From: Symbiodinium microadriaticum
Lineage: Eukaryota > Sar > Dinophyceae > Suessiales > Symbiodiniaceae
NCBI GenBank assembly: GCA_001939145.1
Contig: LSRX01000251.1
Coordinates: forward strand, 193,363 to 257,362
Direction of reading: 5' to 3'
DNA: 64,000 nucleotides
Positions within the stretch are counted from its first letter, which is position 1. Each line of letters begins with the position of its first letter. Below are positions 12,536-24,900 of this stretch, piece after piece. The position numbers and the translations under genes were made by a program. Below the pieces are notes generated by a model. It ran no database searches. It was not told where the DNA came from and saw only the letters and a program-made list of their open reading frames with translations.

Positions 12536-15456
12536 ATGAAAAGTTTTGCAGCTTTCGCGCTGTTGGCGGTGACGAGCCAGGCAAGCGAAGATGCAGAGCG
12601 GGCTAGAATTCTGTCCGAGATCGAGGCACTCCGAGGCCAACTTCAGAAGCAGCGCACGATCATCCAGCAGCAGTTCACCCAGCTCGCCAATCTCGAGGAG
12701 GACGAGGAGCGTCGCCTGCAAACGGTTGGCAACGTCACAGCGACTGCCTGGGCAACAGAGAAAGCCGCTCTTGAAGCGACCGACGGGAGCATGGCGGCGG
12801 CCATGGACACTCTTTGGCTCTGCTTGTGCGGAGCCTTAGTCATGCTCCTCGGTTGTTTTCCCATAGCAGTCTTGATTCTTCTGGAGATGTTAAACCCAAT
12901 GTACAAGTACTTGGACAGCAGCAAGACTCCAGGTTCATGCATGCAGGCTTCGCCATGCTGGAGACCGGATGCTGTCGTTCCAAGAACGCATCCAACGTTT
13001 TGATGAAGAACTTGGTGAAGCTAGGCTTGAAGTCATTTTTACATTCAGCGCAGCTGCTTCTATAACATAGAATCCATCAAGCTTCAGCAGACATGCTTCT
13101 TCATGCAATGGTGGCATGCGTTTAGCTCAGGAACGTCTGTGCTCGGACCTAAGTTGCTAACAAGCAGCGCTTGCATCCTTTTGCGCTTGGGTGCGCTTGT
13201 GCGCTTAGGTCCCTTTGGCTGGCTTGCGTAGGGAAGGAGCGATGCAGTTTTTGTTTGCACGGCAGGCGGATGCAGCCCCAATCTATCCCAATCTGCGCCA
13301 CGTTCTGGCGGAGGGTTTGGCCGCAACCCCCATGCCAAACCCGAAATCTGACACCTCAGTGTGCTTGAGTTCTGGAGTCTAAAATGGAGCTGGGCAATCT
13401 ATTGTGCTTTTTTTAACGCCCTGTGAACGCACAGCTTCGAAACCCCAGACCCTACACACCCCTCCAAGCCCTCGAAGGCCTAAGCAGACGGAGGTCCAGA
13501 CTAGAAGGGTCTGCAAACAAATGAAGGGCCTGCAAAACCGCTAGAGCCTCAGAAGGGGAGCCAGTAGACTGCAAAACAGCTGAGCAAGTTTCAGGCCTTC
13601 ACAGAGGCAGTTTTTCTGCGCTTGGCCATGGCTGACCGACCAAAGCTGCAGTACAGTACTCTTGGTCCTATGTCTGTGTGGCTCTGTCCGTTTATGGTGC
13701 CTCGAAGAACGCACGACATGCTACAAAACCTCGTGCCAAAGTTATCTTCGTCATGTGTCTGTGTGGCTCTGTCCGTTTATGGTGCCTCGACAGACGCACA
13801 ACACGCTACAAAACCTCTTGCCCAACCCCCTTGATCTTTGTAGCAAGAAGCGCGCTTGGCAAGAGGTGCGCTTGGCAAGAAGCACGCCCGGGGTGCATAT
13901 TATGTCGGAACTGCGCGTGTGATGTTGGTGCGCTTTACAAGAAGCGCGCTTCTCAACAACTGAGGTTGGGACTCTTGGTTGGTGGGTGCTTGGCTATGCA
14001 TTCGCTTATGGAGGCGGCATCAACCGCTTCATTGGCACGACGAACTTCCTGGGTGAGGGCTTCTACACGAAGGATGCATCCGGAAACATCCTGGCCCCAG
14101 GTTGTGCCAACAATGCTTGCCAGAGCACGGCACTTGCGTGGTTTTTTCAGTGGCTAGGTACTGATTTAGGATAATAATTGATTTCCCGTGCCGTCCAAAA
14201 GTTGCGGAGGGCTGATGAAATCGACACACCTAGGTGGGCGTTTTGCACTGCTGGAGCCACGATAGTAAGCGGGGCGGTTGCTGAGCGCGTCCAGGGTCCA
14301 ACATATGCCAGCTATGCTTTCGTCATGACCTCTTTGATCTATCCAGTGGTCGTACATTGGGGTTGGAGTGGCAGCGGCTTCCTCGGAGACATCCTGGATG
14401 TTGGCGTTGCTCGGCTGTTCTTCGATAACCCTTCAGTAAGTTATGCCGGGCCCGCTGCCAACATGCAATTCAGATGACACTAAAACCATGTTGGTAGCTC
14501 GAAATGCATGATGAACCTATGTGGATTCCGATAGCAGCGAAGGTCATGGATTTCGCCGGTAGTGGCATCGTGCACCTGACCGGTGGAGTCAGTGGCCTTG
14601 CAGGCACCGTCGTGCTGGGGCCACGCAAAGGGCGCTTTGTCAACCCGGAAGAGTTCGAGCCTCATAACCTTCCGCTGGTGGTCTTCGGAACGTTCGCACT
14701 GTGGTTCGGCTGGTATGGGTTCAACCCGGGTTCAACCCTGGGCATGTCCGACGGTGCCACTGGTGCGCTGGCGGCCCAGGTGGCCATGAACACCACAATC
14801 GCTGCAGCCACGGGCGGCATCACTGTCTTCCTCCTGCGGTACCTCATCCTTCGCAAGTATGATGCGCCTTGGACTTTGTAAATGGGCTTGACTTGTTGCT
14901 AAGACCGCAGAAAAAAGCAAACGGAAACCAGAACCAGTGTTCCTAAAGCAACCCCCAGGTGGGCGGGCTCTGCAATGGCATCTTGGCAGGGCTTGTTTCC
15001 ATCACGGCACCGTGCGGCAACATTGAATGTGGCAGTGCATTCGCCGTCGGGTTCATCGGTGCCCTTGTCTACCAGGGATCCTCCATGCTGCTCCAGAAGC
15101 TGAAGATTGACGACCCCGTGGATGCAAGCCCAGTCCACGGCTTCTGTGGAATCTGGGGTGTGCTCGCTGCTGGTCTCTTCGACTGGGGCAAGGGCTTCGA
15201 TCACTTCCACGGCTGGAGTGGCTGGGGGTGCATGACGGATGACAGCGGCGCCTGCCAGACGGGCATCAACGGTTCAGCCCTCGGTGCACAGGTCATCCTG
15301 ATTCTCATGGTGATCGCCTGGGCCGGCACGATCTCGGCTTTGACCTTTGCCCTTCTCAAGTGGTGGGGGGCATTGCGGATTTCTGAGGACACGGAGGACA
15401 TGGGCCTCGACGCCAAGGCGCACTCGCCTCCAAAGGCCTACGCCTTCTCTGCCTGA
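12536..15456 (+). CDS. Ammonium transporter (Amt/MEP/Rh family), six exons
   Basis: Membrane channel/transporter for ammonium. My exons are 12536-12843, 12933-13014, 13965-14149, 14234-14405, 14543-14863 and 14959-15456, giving about 521 residues. The N-terminus MKSFAAFALLAVTSQA is a signal peptide. A charged, Gln/Glu-rich segment follows (about residues 18-65, probable coiled coil). The Amt core starts at WLCLCGALVM and continues HAGFAMLETGCCRSKN (exon 2), GTLGWWVLGYAFAYGG (exon 3) and TAGATIVSGAVAER (exon 4). Exon 5 has the family signature DFAGSGIVHLTGG with the first pore histidine, and exon 6 has SPVHGFCGIWGVLAAG with the second. Introns 1 and 5 start with GC, introns 3 and 4 with GT. 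The exon 2/3 join looks about three residues short, so that boundary is uncertain. A spliced-leader relic lies just upstream. No frameshift is seen. Confidence 0.93.
13671..13840. repeat. Tandem 85-bp direct repeat in intron 2 of the ammonium transporter
   Basis: Two copies start at 13671 and 13756. Both share TGTCTGTGTGGCTCTGTCCG, continue with TTTATGGTGCCTCG, and end in a shared GCTACAAAACCTC. The copies differ at only a few positions. Further down the same intron GCGCTTGGCAAGA-type units recur (13850-13885), and a palindrome GAAGCGCGCTTC lies at 13941-13952, close to the exon 3 acceptor. Confidence 0.9.
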
Positions 15457-16157
15457 GTGGCCCTCAATGCACAAGCCAAAGGTCAGAATGTGTAGGAGTG
15501 GAGCTCTTACACATCCGATATTTCTAGGGCCCCAGAGCTCTAGGAGTTTGTCGCTGCAGGGTTCTAGACACACAACTAAGAGTGTGTGCGAAGATGCCCA
15601 CTCTTTCCAGTTTCGCGGAGCTGTGGCATGATCAGTCTGGGTACTGTAGCTCCTAGAAGCTGCATCAATCGCCAAGGACATTGCAGGACTTTCCAGGCCC
15701 GGCACAGACAAACCCGGAAGCATGCTGCCGTCCGCCTCTGCGAATCAATTTTCTTGCATGAATTAAGCCGCGAACTGACGACTGACGCTGAGAACAACGA
15801 CTTGCGGAAAATCGAGTTGTTGTGCGTGATACACTTGCATCATACGCCGTGAAGTCGGGTGGAAAAAAGGGGACGTAAGGGATGCCGTCAATGCATTGGC
15901 AGCCCGGTGCCTTGTGACGCTGCGCCTTTGCCGTGTGAGGCTGCACGGCCAGCGCCCACAGCATCTCCACAGCCGGCCCAGGGCTCAAAGCCCAGGCCCA
16001 GTTTCTGATGGGATATGGAGACAGCTCATGCTAAATATTCTTCAAGGAATCAAAGGTTTGCGACTTGGGCTCTTGGATTGAATGACCACATAAAATGTCT
16101 GCTGCTCTGCAGGGTAGTCTGTACTTAAAGCGATGCTGATGCCAACTGCTTGCGCAG
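15457..16157. other. Spacer between transporter and MJ1316-domain gene
   Basis: This presumably holds the transporter's 3' end and the start of the next gene, but I recognise no exon. The ammonium transporter stop codon is at 15454-15456. Confidence 0.4.
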
Positions 16158-16835
16158 GCTTCGCACCAGCGAAGATGTTTATCACCGGCTCATTCACGAC
16201 GAGCGCTTTCGTGCTCCGAAGGTGATCATGGGCCCCTTGGACGGCTTCAAGCATGAGCACATTAGCAGGAGTCCGCTGAGCCCAGAGCCCCGTGGACGCC
16301 GAGGCTACGAAGATCGCTTCCTCGGCCCGATGGAAGTGAAGCTGCTGGACTTTCGGCCAGGCCAGGGCGAAGGGTTTCTCTTGGCTTTTCTTGAGGCCTG
16401 GAGTCTAGGAGCAGAAAAAAAAGAAACGTGCCGAGGCTTGAGGTCAAGGCTGGAGCAGGGCCGACATTAACCGCACGTCAAAGTTTCACCACCGGGCATG
16501 CAGGCAGGTTTCAGAACCCACAAAGGCCTGAATCACCAGAAGACTCAGCCTGCAAGGCGGCGACATACCTTACCACCGGGTCTACTATTTCAGGGAGGAG
16601 ACCAAGGGTTCTGGAGCGATTCGCAGCTTGGGGAGCGCTGGATATGTTGGGCCTGGGGATGCTTGGACACGTTCCGACATGCCGCTTGAAATCAGGTGGT
16701 GGTCCGGGCCGACGAAGGTACTCGTAGACTGCAGCCGAGCTTTTCTGGCATTTGTCCAAGAAGCTGTTCGTTCAGGAGGAGCATGTCCTTTGGGATCGCC
16801 GAGCCCGGTTGGACCGGGTCTTCGGCACTGGCGAG
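16158..16835 (+). CDS. MJ1316 / DUF504 RNA-end-recognition domain protein (partial gene)
   Basis: Four exons rebuild one MJ1316 domain. Exon 16158-16231 gives LRTSEDVYHRLIHDERF and KVIMG. Exon 16304-16360 gives YEDRFLGPMEVKLLDF. Exon 16557-16594 gives GDIPYHRVYYFR. Exon 16776-16835 gives EEHVLWDRRARLDRVFG. These are the conserved blocks of the family in the right order (RT.EDV..RI.W D, GY.DRFLG, IP.HR..YF, VWDR..R.D.VF). The domain is predicted to recognise RNA cyclic-phosphate ends and occurs with RNA-repair or phosphoesterase domains in eukaryotes such as LENG9; no such partner is visible here. Introns 1 and 2 start with GC (16232, 16361), intron 3 apparently with GA (16595), and the next donor is GT (16836). 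Upstream and downstream exons were not found. Confidence 0.82.
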
Positions 16836-17234
16836 GTGTACCATGCAGCAAAATCGAGATGACTTCTCCGCATGTGCATGTATGCACACGCTTAGTATGC
16901 TTCTGCATAGACTAGACACGGCATCCTTGCATGTGTCGGCACATCTACACGTACACATGTTCGTAGCCGGTCGCTTCTACAGCGTATGTCAGACCGACAG
17001 CAGCAATCACCGCTCTGTGCAGTGCATGTATCCGGATTCGTTGTACGCATGGCAAGGCTTTTAAGGAGAGCTGCCGCAGAGTCTATCCGGTTAAGAATTC
17101 TGCAAAAACATGTGGAGCACATGTTTGTATGTCGCTTCTTCTCCATGTCTCTCCCTCTCTCGATTTGTCTTTCTCGTTTCCTCTCCATCGCTCCCTCTCC
17201 GCTCTCTGCCGCTCGTCCGCGCTCCCTCTCTCTC

Positions 17235-17278
<44 letters not shown>

Positions 17279-19514
17279 TCTGTCTCTCTCTCTCTCTCTC
17301 TCCCTCTTTCTCTGTCTCTCTCTCTCTTGCGCACTATCTCTACATTTTCGCTCCCTGTCCAGCTTCACTCCCTCACTTGCTGAGCATGTTGCGGGTTGCG
17401 ATTTCTGTTTCTGCCTTAAGCAGGAGGCAGGGCATTTTCGGTTGTAGGGTCAGGATTCTGTCAGGCCATGTCCCAAGCAGCGGCAGCCGAGACAGAGGCG
17501 CGGTGCAAGCAGTGTTCTGTGTAAAAAAACTTGGTCTGCTTGGGTCTACTACTTTTCGTTCTCGTAAACGACAAAAGCCTCTGTGCCGTCGACTTGCCGA
17601 AAAGCTTCGAGTGCCATTTCTCCCGGCAGCAGCTTCTGCTCACCGGACTCTTGCCGCAAAAAGCTTTATAGTTCCAAGCCCGTCACCCTGGCTGGGGCAT
17701 TGGATTGAGTCGATCGGGCACAGTGTTTTCGACTTACGGCAGAAGCTGCAGTTTTGCCGAAGCCACATGGACGTTGAAGCCTGAGAGGAAGTGATCTGCC
17801 GGGCTAAACAGACGATGATGAAGATTGACAAAGGCATCATCAAGGCGTGCAGGGAGGGCCGACACATGTGTCAAGACGGTTTGGAGGTGGGAGGATCCAC
17901 TGGAGATGATTCTGCCAGCTTTCTGGATTTTGTTCATTATAGGCCCTTGTCCATGCATTTGTTGGAAGGTGCGCTGGAGCCAGACTGAGGATCGAAAGGC
18001 TCGGACCTTGTTCCCCGGAAGACCTGGTCTGATGTCAGACTGAGATACGGAGAAGTTGCACCAACTTGGGCGGACTTGTCTGGCACGGTGTCAGATTATG
18101 TTGTCAGACGGCTTACGGCATCTTTAAAGATGCCAGGTGCTGCTAGTGCAGTCCTGTAACGGCACATCAGCGTTCTAAACACCTCTTTCCTGCCTTGCGA
18201 AGGCCCCAGCAGAAGAGATACAGGTGATGAAGTACTCCGCGGAGGTTCGACATCTCGGCAGCGCGTTCCCAACCAAAAGCGTCGTAAGATCCCTGAGCCC
18301 TGGAACGCTGAGTGAACAGCGAGGCGGAAGCGTGGCTGCCATTCCCTGGCGCTGCCACTGCCGTAGCATTGACAGAGCTCCGGGTGTCCTGGCCAGTATT
18401 TATCTCCTACCACAAGGGTCAAACCAAAACATAAGTTCCTTAAGAAGCCTCCTTGCGCACGGCAGCGGATGGGCAGCTTCAGAGACCAGCATCAAGTAGC
18501 AAACGACCGGAACCGGCACAGTTAGGGCTCTCTTTGCATGCCTCCGGCCTGCAACACCCAAGCTACAGGTGAAGGTCCAGTATCATGAACATCGGCCAAC
18601 AGCTCCCAAAAATTGCACTCGGATGTGGTATACTCCAGGCGGATTTCGGAACGACGTCGATTGGCGGTAGGATGGAACAGCTTCCACCAACGGGTTATTT
18701 TAAAGTTTGGAACAAGTAGGGTTGGGAATTGCAGAAAAAGACATGAAGGAACGTGCAGGATGTGTTGCCACTCGCGAAGTCACTGGTGACAAACCGATAG
18801 CAAAGATGTCATCGCTGAAGGTTCGTGTCAACAGGATCAGGTCGCTGATGGTAGAGTGCATAGACAAGGGGTTTGCCAGTTTGAAGGTTTGAAATCAAGG
18901 CCTGGGTATCTCGATGCGAGAAGGCGCCAGACAAGCCGATTGATGATGATCCATTGATATCTGTTACGTACTGTTTTTACGCAGAACACCCTGGGCCCAT
19001 TGCGGCAGCATTGCAACATCCGCGAAAGAGCATTGAGAGCTTCCGGACTGCCGTAGATATAATCTCAGCTACACCAAGCACAGACATCGTACTACTAGCA
19101 TTACTAGCAGCTTTGCTCACAGCCAGGGGCCAGCATTCTTGCGCGTGAATTAGTACTAGTCGATTCGCCCACAAACAACGGACGCTTGCGAGAAGAGCGG
19201 TTTAGGCATGAGTCACTATGTAGGCCGGCTCGCCGTCTCGTCTCGGCAAGATTCGGCAAGAGCTCGACAAAGGGAAACTCTACGATTGCAGCAACTTTGT
19301 GTCCCAGGTTACTCCTCAAGCTGGAATGCATGATTTGGTTTTGATAGTGTCCTTTTATGCGTTTTTTGGTGGGATCGTTCAGGGGGGCCTACTAAGGCGA
19401 TAAACCGAGGTGAAATCATCTAAGTATGTCTAAATTCTCTAAGCGTAGCTAGGGCGGCGCTAGATAAACCGCAGGCCTCCCGAGACAGTCCCTTTTGTCC
19501 TGGCTGAACTGTCC
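16836..19514. other. Intron or intergenic DNA, no recognisable gene
   Basis: Contains the CT microsatellite listed separately. The MJ1316-domain gene probably continues into this stretch, because its last recognised exon ends in a GT donor. I could not identify the following exon. Several 60-110 codon frames near 17800-18500 have no recognisable motif. Confidence 0.4.
17147..17345. repeat. CT/CCCT microsatellite
   Basis: About 200 bp of pyrimidine-rich (CT)n with interspersed TCCCTC, TGTCTC and TATCTC units. It yields Ser/Leu-rich and Arg/Glu-rich open frames on the two strands, which I do not regard as genes. Confidence 0.9.
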
Positions 19515-21951
19515 TGGCTGAAAAAGGTCCTAACCTTCAATGTCCTCTTCGAGCTGTTTGGGGATGTTGAGACGCACATGGAGGCCAACCTAGACCACCT
19601 TCCCAGGGCCATCCCAGCAGGCGCAAGCAAGATCGGCTCCAAGACAAGGTGTTTGCAGCCATGTCGATTCTTCGGCCGCGGTACGGGTTCAAGAAACAGG
19701 GCGAGGGCGGCACCCATAGTTGGGTAGGGCCGGGTCTGGACGTGTCTCGTGCTGAACGGCCTTTGCAGGCAAGATTGGTGCAGATATTCCGGGAGCTATC
19801 GCGCTGTGGAGCTGACATCATGGCTTTGCAGGAGGCAGGTTGGCTCACGAGCAGGATGATGCTTAGGAAGCCGCGAGAGGGGAACAGAGCGAGAGACAGA
19901 GAGAGAGAGAGAGAGAGAGAAGTTTGTGAGCAAGGCCAAGAGATTCTCTCCAGTAGTTGTGCCTGGAGGGACCGTGGAAGACCCGATTGCAGCTTGCAGG
20001 TTATACATGGTCGTGGTTTAAGAAGTTTTTTTTTGGGAGGGGGGGATGGGTCTACAAGCTCAATCGGGGGAACACGTGTTCTCTCAACCCCACAACAGGC
20101 CACGAAGACCTTTCGCGAACTGTTGTGGGGCAGGCCCTCGGGCCGAGAGCCCATACTCCTAGAGCAAGCCAGCAAGCCAGCAAGAGCGAGACCAGTGCGC
20201 GTGCGCATGCGCTCGCGCGAGGGGGGGGGGGGGGCGTGGTGCAGCTGTGCCCCCATGGGCCCGAAGTTTCTGACCATTGGACTTCGGTGTAGCTCTTGCC
20301 GGCAGGTCACCCCGCAGTTCGCAGAGGCGCTTCTTGCGCAGCCCTGGGTGCGGGAGCAGTGCTGGTCCAGTGCAGGCCCAAATTCCACAGCCACTTGCCT
20401 CCAGAAGACCTTCGCTCCCAGACTCATGGAGTCGCACTGCACATATCGGTGCGAGGCAACCGTCGACCCGTCCGGCCAGCTCATCTTGTCCAAGGTCCCC
20501 ATGGATTCAGCCTCTCTGGCACGCACAAGCCTCAGATGTCAGCCGCCTCCCGGGGTCGATGCTACATTTGGAGCGGTGTAACGCATGGCAAGCGCCTGGC
20601 TACACCTCATGCCAGCTGGCGAATCCCTCTCGTAGTCTTCTGTTGACTGAGACTGGTGACGAGGTAGGCGGTGGCCTGCGAGTCCAAGCCGTCCTTGCCC
20701 GTTTGCCGTCTCTCAGGAATCAGCCCTCACAAGACTGTAATCCTGGCCTCCTTCCCTGTCTTGCTGGGCGAGAGCCGGGCGGTGCCGTGGCAGAAGTTGC
20801 TGGTGGACGCCGATCCAACTACCCTTCTTGCGCCTCATGGTGGCACTGCACCACCTCCTGAGGTCACGGTGGCCAACCTCCATCTCCCGGCGGATTCGAA
20901 GCAGCCCCGCCGCAGGGAACGCCAGGAGCAGCTGCGGATTTGCGAGAACCTGCTCTTGGAAAGGCCCAAACCGATCAAAGTTGTCTTACGCCTTATGCAT
21001 CCGTGTCGAAGGAGCCACCTTACTCTTCCGTGCCTTGCTTTTTCCGGGTGCACACACCTCTGAACAGACCGAAGTGTGAGGGACAACGTGTGTAAGCCGT
21101 AAGACAACGAAGGCGGTGAATCCTCCATCCACCAAGCGGTGTAATGCATTTTTGCGATTCTACAATCCTTCGAGAGAAACTATGCGCAGATGCTCCACCA
21201 AAAGCTTCAGACTTCAGCTCCCCAACTCAGATGCCACCTGAGCTGTGCCGAAGGTCAGGACCCACTGACTTGACTTTGCTTCTGGGGGACTTCAATTCGG
21301 CCCCTGAGGCGGAGCCGGCCCAGTTCAGGACCGGAGGGGCTGGAAGGGGCTCCAAGTATTTTGTCCTCTGTGACATTCTTGACTCTCTCCTCACATGCTT
21401 GCACTCTCTCTCTCTCTCTCTCTCTCTCTGTGGACAATGGCTAGAAGGAAGAATGAAATACATTGTAGGAGAATGCAATTACGCATCTCGTCCAGCACGA
21501 GGCACATGGCCAAGCATAGTAACTGCAGCGAAGGCATAATACGTGGCACTTTGGGAAACCTTTGGTACCCTACCTAATCACAAATACCTCTAAGGGCACC
21601 AAAACTACAACCCAGCATAGTGTAAGTCGGCTTCATAATCTGCTTCGGGCTTGGAGTGGCATTTCGAGGAAGAGTGGGAGGGCGGGCATGCGCTCGCTTT
21701 CCTTGTCTGTGCTGAAGAAGGGCTAGCGCATATGCATAGATTGACACAGAGGTAGATCGAGAGATAGTTTGATTTTGCACATACCTGCAAGACGCTAATG
21801 TCACTAATGCGCACATACAGGTGTGTGCGCACGTGTAATGCAGAACGTGTGCACCTACGCAGTCTTCGAAGGTATGACTGCACGATTTCGTGTATACACA
21901 AGCAAGCACGCACACGGTCACACGAAAAAACACACACACACACACAGAGAC

Positions 21952-21982
<31 letters not shown>

Positions 21983-24900
21983 CACAGACACAGACACAGA
22001 CACAGACACAGACACAGACACAGACACAGACACAGACACAGACACAGACACAGACACAGACACAGACACAGACACAGACACAGACACAGACACAGACACA
22101 GACACAGACACAGACACAGACACAGACACAGACACAGACACAGACACAGACACAGACACAGACACAGACACAGACACAGACACAGACACAGACACAGACA
22201 CAGACACAGACACAGACACAGACACAGACACAGACACAGACACAGACACAGACACAGACACAGACACAGACACAGACACAGACACAGACACAGACACAGA
22301 CACAGACACAGACACAGACACAGACACAGACACAGACACAGACACAGACACAGACACAGACACAGACACAGACACAGACACAGACACAGACACAGACACA
22401 GACACAGACACAGACACAGACACAGACACAGACACAGACACAGACACAGACACAGACACAGACACAGACACAGACACAGACACAGACACAGACACAGACA
22501 CAGACACAGACACAGACACAGACACAGACACAGACACAGACACAGACACAGACACAGACACAGACACAGACACAGACACAGACACAGACACAGACACAGA
22601 CACAGACACAGACACAGACACAGACNCGCACACACGCGCACACGCACACACGCACACACGCACACACGCACACACGCACACACGCACACACGCACACACG
22701 CACACGCACACACGCACACACGCGCCGCACATCCACACATCCACACCCACACCCACGCTCACGCTCACGCTCGCGCTCACCCTCACATTCACATTCACTC
22801 TCACACTCACACACACACGCAAGCACAAACTCGCTTGTGTGCGCGTGCGCAGATGAAGAGGTATCATGCAACCCCATATACCTCTTTGGATACCATCTAC
22901 GAGTATATCTGTCTATCTATACGGAGTTGGCTTTGGACCAATGTTGCTGCCCGGCAGGACAAGTTTCGCCGATGTTTGGTTGGAAGCCAATCCCGACATG
23001 CCGGGACACACCTTCGATCCTGCACAGTGCTTTGGTGCTCCAAAGGAAGGTTTCACTGCTTTCACGGAAACCAAGACCCCACGACTTGAACCTTGCCCCC
23101 GAACGCATAGAAGTTCTTGCCCCAGCAGTATGGGGCCAAAGCGCTACCCCAGAGAGAAGTTCTGAGACAGGCTAATCTTCTCTTGGAATCATCTTTCCAC
23201 AATTCTGCTTCTCAGCACCGCTGACCTGCAATTCTGTCGAACATGAGTCTGGACGCCCTAAGGCACCCCAAATCCGAACCTCTAGGAATGCCCTCGCGCG
23301 GCGTGTGGTCGCGGCTGTGGGTGGTTCACCGGAGCCCCGCCGACTGGACCGGGGCTTCTTCGAATGAGCTATAGCTTTCAGGAGCTAAGAGACTCAGATG
23401 GCGGTCTTAATAGTGTCTTAATATAGTGTGGCCTCCAGAGCTCACGCATACTGACGCCTTGGAAGCAGGATCGGATTTATGTCCACTCCGACAGCGGGCC
23501 GTGGCGGTGTCATGCTGAGCTGACTTTTACCCGGAGCTTCCCGGTCGAGGCCGCCTCAGAAGAGAAGGGGTGAATTTGGGGCAGTGGGACAACAATCACG
23601 CAAAACGTACGCTGCCAGCTATTGGTTGCTCCGGTGCCACGACAGCAATAGCAAGTGAGCCAGATGAACATAATATGGAAGTGGACGATAAGAGATGACG
23701 AGCGCAGAGACGACAAAGGACGATGCCTGCGAGACTGCGATGCCTGCGACTCGGAGGAGGGGAGGAGGAGGACGTCTACTGAAACGGCAAAGGTGCTAAA
23801 CTAAGTATGACTGCGCTGCGACCCGTTGTTTCTTCGTGAGATGTATTGCAGTTCTACTTCCATCGTTAACTGCTGGGTTCGAGCTGCGACCTGTTGCCGG
23901 TGCAGCTCAGCTGCTGCCAGCTGCTATAGCTATGCCCAAGCTGCTGCTCGCAGGCCCTGTGATGTTGAAGCGAACTCGTGGTGCTGTGATGGCGACTACA
24001 TGCAAGCAGTGATGTTTATTATAGTACATTCTAGTATGCCATAGTATATATTTAAAGTATATTATGGGATGTTACAGTATATCATAGTATATCATTTTAT
24101 TCGATCCTACGCTATAGCGTTTTGGAGAGGTGGGTGGCAGACAGCGGGGAGCTCCCGAGCGATGGTTTCCCTGGCATCAGAAGCCTTTCTGGCCTGGACC
24201 GGGGGTACCGGCAGAATCCAAAGCTCCACAGAGTAGTAGCAGTTTGCAAGAGCCGGCAAGGCGATCATGCAATCATAGCAAGCCAGAGAGAAAGAGAGAG
24301 ATATAAATAGATAGGTAGCTAGCTAGAGAGACAGAGAGACAGAGAGACAGATAGATAAACAGATAGACAGATAGATAGATAGATAGATAGATGGATAGAT
24401 AGACAGATAGATAGATGGATAGATAGATACATAGATAATAGATAGAGAAATAGAGAGAGAGAGAGAGAGAAGGATATAGATAGCTAGGTAGACAGACAGA
24501 CAGACAGGTAGATAGATGGACACATAGATAGATAACTAGAGAGATAGTTAGGAAGAGAGAGAGAGAGAGAGAGCACCCCAAGGCAAGCAAGCGAGAGAGA
24601 GAGAGAGAGACTCCCGACAAACATTGGGTGGGCCACTCGGCCCGGGTACGCTGACCCGTCCCCATGCCCTGGAGAGAGAGAGAGAGAGAGAGAGCGAGAG
24701 CGGACAGGGAGAGTTCTACCAAGCCCCTGGCAGAGTAAAGAGAGTTGCTGCAGTGTGGGACATGTAAAAGCCTAGTAAAAGGGATTCTGGCAGAGAAGCT
24801 GGCTTGTAGTGTTTGGATGTCAGCCGCTCGGGGATTCAGGGTTGAAGCCTAGGCCTAAGCCTCGTAGCTTTTCAGTCCCGGTGCCTCTTCCATGCCGTGT

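Noticed and set aside
14720..14740. GGTTCAACCCGGGTTCAACC resembling a tRNA T-loop
   Set aside because: It lies inside exon 5 of the ammonium transporter and encodes conserved residues; no tRNA cloverleaf fits.
19537..20526. 329-codon minus-strand frame
   Set aside because: Antisense to EEP-gene exons with conserved catalytic motifs; it contains a Ser/Leu run from a GA repeat.
21574..23175. Open frames of 320-450 codons on both strands encoding Thr-Asp, Thr-Gln, Arg-His, Leu-Cys, Val-Ser and Cys-Val dipeptide repeats
   Set aside because: They are the six-frame reading of a CAGACA array, whose period of six leaves every frame stop-free. They overlap an EEP-gene intron.
24273..24722. 149-codon Leu/Ser/Tyr-rich minus-strand frame
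   Set aside because: It is a translated GA/GATA/GACA microsatellite within an EEP-gene intron.
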